From the NCBI GenBank assembly GCA_010645155.1, contig JAAGOF010000234.1:96221-160220 (forward strand): a DNA stretch of 64,000 nt, in the 5' to 3' direction. The notes beneath the pieces are model-generated. The model was not told the origin of the DNA and made no database searches. It worked only from the letters and a program-made list of their open reading frames with translations. Position 1 is the first letter of the stretch. Every line of letters starts with the position of its first letter. This DNA is from Tigriopus japonicus (taxonomy: Eukaryota > Arthropoda > Copepoda > Harpacticoida > Harpacticidae). A program made the position numbers and the translations under genes. Below, piece by piece: positions 58,337 through 64,000 of the stretch.

Positions 58337-61300
58337 ATGGGAATCTGTTTGGACACTGGTAAGTACTTCTAGTTCCGTTCCATAAATACAAAGTATTTCT
58401 CGAGTCCATTGGACCCCTCGAATGATGATTGCAATGTATTCCAGAGGCAAAGCCACTTTATGGCCACGCTGAGACCTTCCAATCGGCCCAGTTACGAAGT
58501 GATCGTGTCTTTGTGGAACAAAATGGAGCCGTCAAAAGAAACGGTCATTTGGCACACAATGGAATGGCCCATGGACCACACCATGAGCTCATTAGAACTC
58601 CTGTTGTCTTTGTCGTGGGTGAGTTTGTAGTTGAACGCAGGTCCGAGAAGAATGATAACCGAAGATTTTTGGGGGTTTGTGCCACAGGTGGTCCAGGATC
58701 GGGAAAGATCAGCCATTCGGAACGATTGGCGAGACAAAGAAAAGGTTTCGTGCACATCAACGTTATTGAACTCCTTCTTCAACATCTTGAAGGCTCAGGT
58801 AAGACGACCTTCTTGGATATTATTTGGACTCTCTCTTCATTCAAAGGAAAACATGTTTAAAGAATACGCATTTGAGAGCTTTTTGTACCCGGAAAATCGA
58901 TGGCCGAAGTTGTTAATTGTACTTAGTTGGTAGTGAACAAACTCAGATTCACAATATTCTTGGGTGTCTTTGTTGCCAAAGAAATAAATAAATACAGTAC
59001 AAATAAGCAACTGCTATCAATTCTTAACATTGACATTGGCATTTCTGAAATCTTCTTAAAGTATTCATGCTGACCTTCAAGGTTTCATTGTTTTCCGTCT
59101 TAGCCTTGGTTTCCATTCTTTGGAGCCTACGATAACATGAGATCGAAACACTTCATAACTACTATGTTTTCAAGTCTCCATGGGGGTTGTGAACAAACGA
59201 ATTGTCAAAAATAGCTTCTTCCATTATAGTACGGGTCACGATTTTGTCTCCTTTGCAACCTTCAATAATTCATGGGCATGAAGAAGCTAATAATTATGTT
59301 TGTGCTTGATAATTTTCATTTAAGATCCTTAAAATATTTGAAAAGTTTTGAATTAAAAAAAGAAATCAAGCGAAATGTGAATCAAACGAAAATAATTTTT
59401 ATTTTTAACACGCTTTGATCATTTGTTTTAAAGTTTTTTTTAATTGTTTTAAAGTGGGGGCACCTTACGAACATTTTTGTTGAAGACGACTGGTGACATC
59501 TTAGTTAGTTGTTTAGTAATGGGTCGAAAAGGCCTCTCAAAGTAAAACCGAGACGCAATTATGATCTAAGATCATAATCAATGACATCAATGAAATCACT
59601 TTAAAAGGTTCTTTATAATTGGTGATTTAAAAGACAAATAATAAATCTAAATCAATGTAGATATTGTTACTCCATTGTTGTTTTCGGGAATGGACCGAAA
59701 TTGAACGGAAAGTAGCTAGACAAAAATCAGTTTACTTTAAAATCTGTTTTGATTAAGGATGCAAATATGCATTTAGCGAATAATATTACTAATCAAAGCA
59801 GCACTATTTCTGAGTTGCTTTGAACCAAAAAGATCAAAATGTTTTCCCAAAGTCCATTCTTGATAGTGCTTGTCTGCTGTCTAACCGAAATTTTGGCCTT
59901 CTTTCCGTCGCTACAATGACATTGCATTTGCTTTGCACATAATGATTAATAACAATTTGAATTATACCGATACTCAAACCTTCTGCTGACACGTTCAAGT
60001 TATAAAACCCAATCAATTGGTTGCATAATCAACAGGAAAATACTATACTTCAAGGAATGTTCGACTAACAACCTGTTTAAGTAGGCCTACTGAGTTTCGG
60101 CAATCGTTTTTACAGCCGTTGCTTTGCAACAAAACGGTCTTGTCTGCGAAGACTTGACCTCGTCGGTCAAAAGTTAACCTGAAACATAAATTATTCATAA
60201 CTCTCAAATCTCTTGCAAATGTCAGTCTAACTCGTTGTTTATGCGGCTGATTCAGATCTCCGTGATGTGAGTTTGATTCCAACGAGTGCCGTCACCAAGG
60301 AGCTCATAGGGGCCATGAAAACTCGATCCAACATGAAAGGCTTCATCATATCGGGATATCCACGGAATATGAGAGATGTCGCGGATTACTTGGAGAGGGT
60401 GAGTAACACTGTATTGATTTTGTTATGAAACTTGGTCTTTACTGTGGTTGGTTGGGGCATCTTTTGGTTTGTAAACTTTCCTGCACTAGGTGTTACGGTC
60501 GAGTTTCGCGTTTGATTGACGAGGCCTTAAGGAAAAGTAAATAAACCTAGTTTGAAAAGTGTAAGCGGTATTTCGCAATGCCATTGATTTTTTGCTTGAA
60601 TGAATGCCTCAATGATTTAATCTTCCAGAAAAGAACGGTTGGTTGGATGTTGCTAATAAAAGTTGGTTGGCTTTCGAAATTTACCCACTAGATCGATGAT
60701 GAATTAACAATTTTATGACGAGGACTCGAATTCACGTCGCATTTCCATTTGTGATTTGTTTTGGAATAATCAACTCCAGCAAATTATTGCAGAAGAGCAT
60801 TGATATTGGAAAAAATAAATGATAAATTCAAGATTTTAAATTTCGACCATAGTTTCTCAAAATAATTCTCAAGCACCACGAACCTAAATAAACCCCTGAA
60901 ACTGTCGAATCAAAATCTAACTAATGACTATCATGTGTGAAATTGACAGATCCAGTTTTATCGGTGCATTGTTTCATTTGTCAATATTTCAACACCAAAA
61001 ATGGCTCTAGAGTTCCTTACAACATCCAGTATATTCATTTAATACTTCGTGTGTAGTCTGTTCAGTTTTTTAACTCGTTGAAAAATACGACTTCAAATTT
61101 TATTGAGACTAACTGCCGGGTGGTCCAAAAGAACCGGAATAGCTAAATATGCTATCGCAAGAAGCTCTGAAAACTGGAGTGGGAGGCTAACGGTGAGAAT
61201 TATGATTTTTAAAGGGATCAATTCAATTGCGTTCTTCTGCAAACGAGACCTGACTTGTATCCAGTAGACGGCATATTTCAAATTTCAGCTCAAACCTGTG

Positions 61301-63090
61301 GATGGATATATCGGACTTTTAAATCAAGGGACAGAATCACAATGATGACCCTGTACAAATCCATCGTTCAGCCCCATCTTGAATACGCCTCGCCAATTTG
61401 GGCCCCTGTGACCTCGGCTGATTTACAAAAAGTCGAACGAGTACAGCGCGTGTTCTCTCGAAACATTGATGGAATGCGCGGACTTAACTATTGGGATAGG
61501 CTTAAGAGTCTCGGGCTGTACAGTATAGAGAGAAGATATGAACGGTATCTTATCATCTATGCATTCAAATGCATTCACGGCCTTTGTCGAAATGCCGGGA
61601 TGGACTTTTGTGTCAATGAAAGACGAGGAATGAGTTGCCAAATAAAATTAAAAAATGTCATTGGAGATTGTAAATTGATTCGCACAATCAAATCAAATTT
61701 CGTATTGTTTAGAGCTCCAACTCTATATAACTTATTGCCTTGCAATATTAGACGATTTTACAATGTGATGGACCCACTGAACAGTTTTAAATACGATTTG
61801 GACAATTTTCTACAAACCATACCAGACCAACCCTGCGTACAGGGAGAAGCACGATCAGCGAATTCAAACTCGTAAACAGATCAATATTTCTATCGCATGT
61901 GACTTTACCTTTTTGCAAGGTTGCATAATTCAGATTTATTCTTGCCAGGGACTTCGTCTCTGACATTGGTTTAAAAAATCCGTAAAAAAAAAAATCGAAT
62001 GCCAGAGTGAAAAGTTATGCCTTCTCAAACTTATGTACTGAAGAGAACATAGAATGAATGAGTTCGCCCTTTTGTGGTAAAGCAATTACCACAAAAGGGC
62101 TAGTTTATTCCTTCTCGGTAGGATTTGCACTGAACTTTGGGAGAGCATATCTTTTGACTCCGACGTTTGATTGAGCTGAAAATTGAAATACGTATTCTTA
62201 TCAACATACGAAGGTAAGGTCTAATTTGCAGAAGAACGTAATTGAACTGTTCCTAATGGAAATCATGATTCCTCTCGTTAGCCTTCCAATCCGGTGAAAT
62301 TCAGAGGTTCTTGGGGTATCGATATCTCATGATGGAAACCAAACATGAACCTCACTTTTATGGCAAGTGATTTGCTAAAATCTTGTCTTGAAAAGTAAGA
62401 AAAAGTAATATCCCCCTAATTCAATTTTAGAGCGCTGACGGTTTTTCGCGTCATGTGTCATTTTTTTAAAACAGAGCGTTCGCTACTCGGACTTTTTTCT
62501 CCCTCTCGAAATTTGGCTGAAATCAAAAGTCAACTTAAGGGAAATAAAAACACCTGCATCTTAAAAAGTGAGGCGTCGTTTTGTGCTTTTTATTTTTTAT
62601 GAGATTAACCATTACCAAGTTTTGGACCTGGATTTGTGTTCCGTTTCTTATGAATCACCCGGTATATGTACAATGACCAATGTCTTTTGACTGTTGACTC
62701 AAAAACCAGCACGTAGCGAATTGTCAATAAAGAAATGCATTATGTGACTTAAAAACACGTCATTTGCTCGCTCCAAGTAGGAGGATCCCTCTTGCATTGA
62801 TGCAACCAACTTTCATACTCACACACCTATTATACTTTTACCTGACTCCATCGTTGTTCATGCTATAAAGTTTACTACTTTATTTCAATTGTTTTGACGG
62901 TTTCTAGGTTGGTCGGTGTGATGGAGTAATTCTGATCAACTGGCAGGACGACACCTTGAGCCAACAAATCGAATATGGGTCCCAAATTGGGGAGATCAGT
63001 TTGGAACAGGCCAAGTTGGAGCTCAGCAACTTCCGGAAACATGTCATTCCCGTTGCGGAATATTTTGATTACAAGCAACTTTTGTATGTG
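58337..63090 (+). CDS. Adenylate-kinase-like protein, probably inactive, 3' end off window
   Basis: Exons 58337-58358, 58445-58618, 58688-58798, 60256-60398 and 62908-63090 join in frame (211 aa so far); the last ends at a GTAAGA donor, so at least one exon follows, most likely past 64000. It starts MGICLDTE: Gly2 for N-myristoylation and Cys4 for possible palmitoylation, suggesting a membrane-anchored protein. Residues 60-72 give TPVVFVVGGPGSGK, an intact P-loop. GFIISGYPRN (131-140) matches the AK1 DGYPRE region and keeps that Arg. The AMP-site Arg is lost (HINVIELLLQ replaces HLSSGDLLR), and the LID region (TLSQQIEYGSQIGEISLEQA) has none of the usual arginines or DDN. It probably binds a nucleotide but is unlikely to catalyse phosphotransfer. 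Confidence 0.82.
61151..61260. repeat. Inverted repeat flanking the LINE, left arm
   Basis: Pairs with 62202-62312 in inverted orientation: AGGCTAACG, AATTATGATTT/AATCATGATTT, TTCAATT and GTTCTTCTGCAAA are shared at matching spacing, about 75-80% alike by eye. The LINE fragment begins right at its inner edge. Confidence 0.75.
61255..61994 (+). mobile_element. 5'-truncated non-LTR retrotransposon (LINE) fragment
   Basis: A 206-codon frame (61255-61875) encodes the C-terminal part of a reverse transcriptase of Jockey/CR1 type: AQTCGWIYRTFKSRD, LYKSIVQPHLEYASPIWAP, LQKVERVQRVFSRNI and RAPTLYNLLPCNIRRF are typical of the thumb and connection region. The catalytic palm (FADD) is missing, so the copy is dead on arrival. 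The 3' UTR contains a small hairpin (CAGGGAC, loop TTC, GTCTCTG at 61946-61962) and ends in an A-run at 61984-61994, as expected for target-primed insertion. It lies in the fourth intron of the AK-like gene, same strand. Confidence 0.9.
62067..62101. repeat. Perfect 15-bp stem hairpin
   Basis: GCCCTTTTGTGGTAA, five-base loop AGCAA, then the exact complement TTACCACAAAAGGGC. It lies between the LINE tail and the right inverted-repeat arm. Not followed by a T-run; function unknown. Confidence 0.9.
62202..62312. repeat. Inverted repeat flanking the LINE, right arm
   Basis: Inverted partner of 61151-61260. Together they enclose the LINE fragment and the hairpin at 62067-62101, about 1.16 kb in all. 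Confidence 0.75.
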
Positions 63091-64000
63091 GTAAGAGAGA
63101 AAGAAACCACCCTATGTGGTTAACGTGTCGAATGCAATGGATCTCTTTTTATCATTGGGTAATCCCTTGACATTGAAATATGTCTGCAGTAAATTTGTCA
63201 TGTGTGTTAATCACTACAGGATCCATTTCCGGTGTTAAGATTATTGTCAATTAATTACTGACTGACTGCAGTTATTCCGATGAAACGTAATTCAAGCCGA
63301 ATGATCAGTTGAAAGTAAAAACTGACTTGTTCATGAATATTAAAAAATGGAGCAACAAATGAAAGAATTGTGCCATGGTTGTTAAAAACTACACAAAAAC
63401 AGTGAAGAACGGTGTAATTAGATTTCGTTGTACAAGTCTAGCCCTTAGACTTTTTTCTTGGACAGAGTCTAAGAAATGAATCACATTTGACACTTAAAAT
63501 CGACAGGTATTGTCACATTTAAGTTTAATTTTGATAAATTGGAATATTGCTCTTCCTAGAAAACTAATGGCTTCATGCTTCCTCGTTGCAATGCTATTAT
63601 TGGGTTAGTCTTAGAAATCAAAAAGCATGGTGTTCAAAATTGGATCGATATGTACAGATTAAAAACCTCATGATTTTATTTCTAAAAAAATACCACGAAG
63701 AGCTGAAATGTGCAATGTAGAACAAGATCTAAAAAGTGATTGAATTCATTTTCAAAGGACCTTTTTCACGCAAACAAACATTGCCTGAATCCTAGAAGTT
63801 ACTTCACACTTTTACAGTGCTAGTTTTTATCTTTTGTTATCTTTTGCTCGATGACACCGAAAGTTTAGCTGTCAAAAAAAATCGTGAAAAAATGCTTTAT
63901 TATGCTCTAGGTACATGCAAATTTTCTTGAAGAATGTAAAAAAGTGCTCAAAGTAAATATCATCATAACTTATTGATACTGACAAATATTCAGTGCGTCT
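63091..64000 (+). other. Intron of the AK-like gene, continuing past the window
   Basis: Begins at the GTAAGA donor after exon 5. I looked for a short terminal exon encoding a typical adenylate-kinase C-terminus with a good acceptor and did not find one, so the intron probably extends beyond the right edge. Sequence is AT-rich and without recognised repeats. Confidence 0.5.

Noticed and set aside
62067..62101. Bacterial-type intrinsic terminator
   Set aside because: Perfect stem, but the genome is eukaryotic, no T-run follows and it lies in an intron.

Overview
The window is eukaryotic nuclear DNA. Its genes have GT-AG introns, one gene sits inside an intron of another, and the long intergenic stretches are AT-rich and full of DNA transposon relics. 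An arthropod is the best guess. Two interspersed repeats carry TTAGG-type (CCTAA) units, the usual arthropod telomere motif, and the proteins (a BCOR-like corepressor, a LIV-1 ZIP transporter, a C2orf69 homologue, AK1, a Rho GTPase) are a standard animal set. A crustacean such as a copepod is plausible but is only inference.

Positions 1 to about 32,800 hold no host gene I can support. They contain a dense, partly nested set of inverted-repeat elements. Several have clean 8-bp target duplications and hAT-like ends (2876-3923 with 3062-3287 inside it, 6754-7460, 11289-11537, 27215-28964, 30221-30549), and 4054-5201 probably belongs with them. There is a complete but dead Tc1 element with IR/DR-style ends (8065-10029), a dead maT-type DD37D mariner (17338-18620), a tRNA-derived SINE (20497-20690), a long-TIR element (29254-29946), and the first of two MITEs carrying a telomere-like array (24979-25190). 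The most layered site is 27215-28964, where three inverted-repeat elements are nested inside each other.

Positions 32,800-49,400 are gene-dense. In order: a ZIP zinc transporter (minus strand, 3 coding exons, 548 aa); a C2orf69 homologue (minus, single exon); a BCOR-like corepressor (plus, single 1603-aa coding exon with ankyrin repeats and a PUFD domain); and adenylate kinase 1 (minus, 5 coding exons, 206 aa). A 2-exon Rho-family GTPase lies on the plus strand inside the third AK1 intron. C2orf69 and BCOR-like are head to head; BCOR-like and AK1 are tail to tail.

Positions 49,400-64,000 are sparse again: a SINE tail joined to a second tRNA-like unit, two large foldback repeats (55301-55660, 56229-56815), and a second adenylate-kinase-like gene (58337 to beyond 63090). 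This second gene keeps the P-loop and shares AK1's intron position inside it, has a predicted N-myristoylation start, and has lost most nucleotide-binding and LID arginines. Its fourth intron carries a 5'-truncated LINE flanked by an inverted repeat. The gene very probably runs off the right edge.
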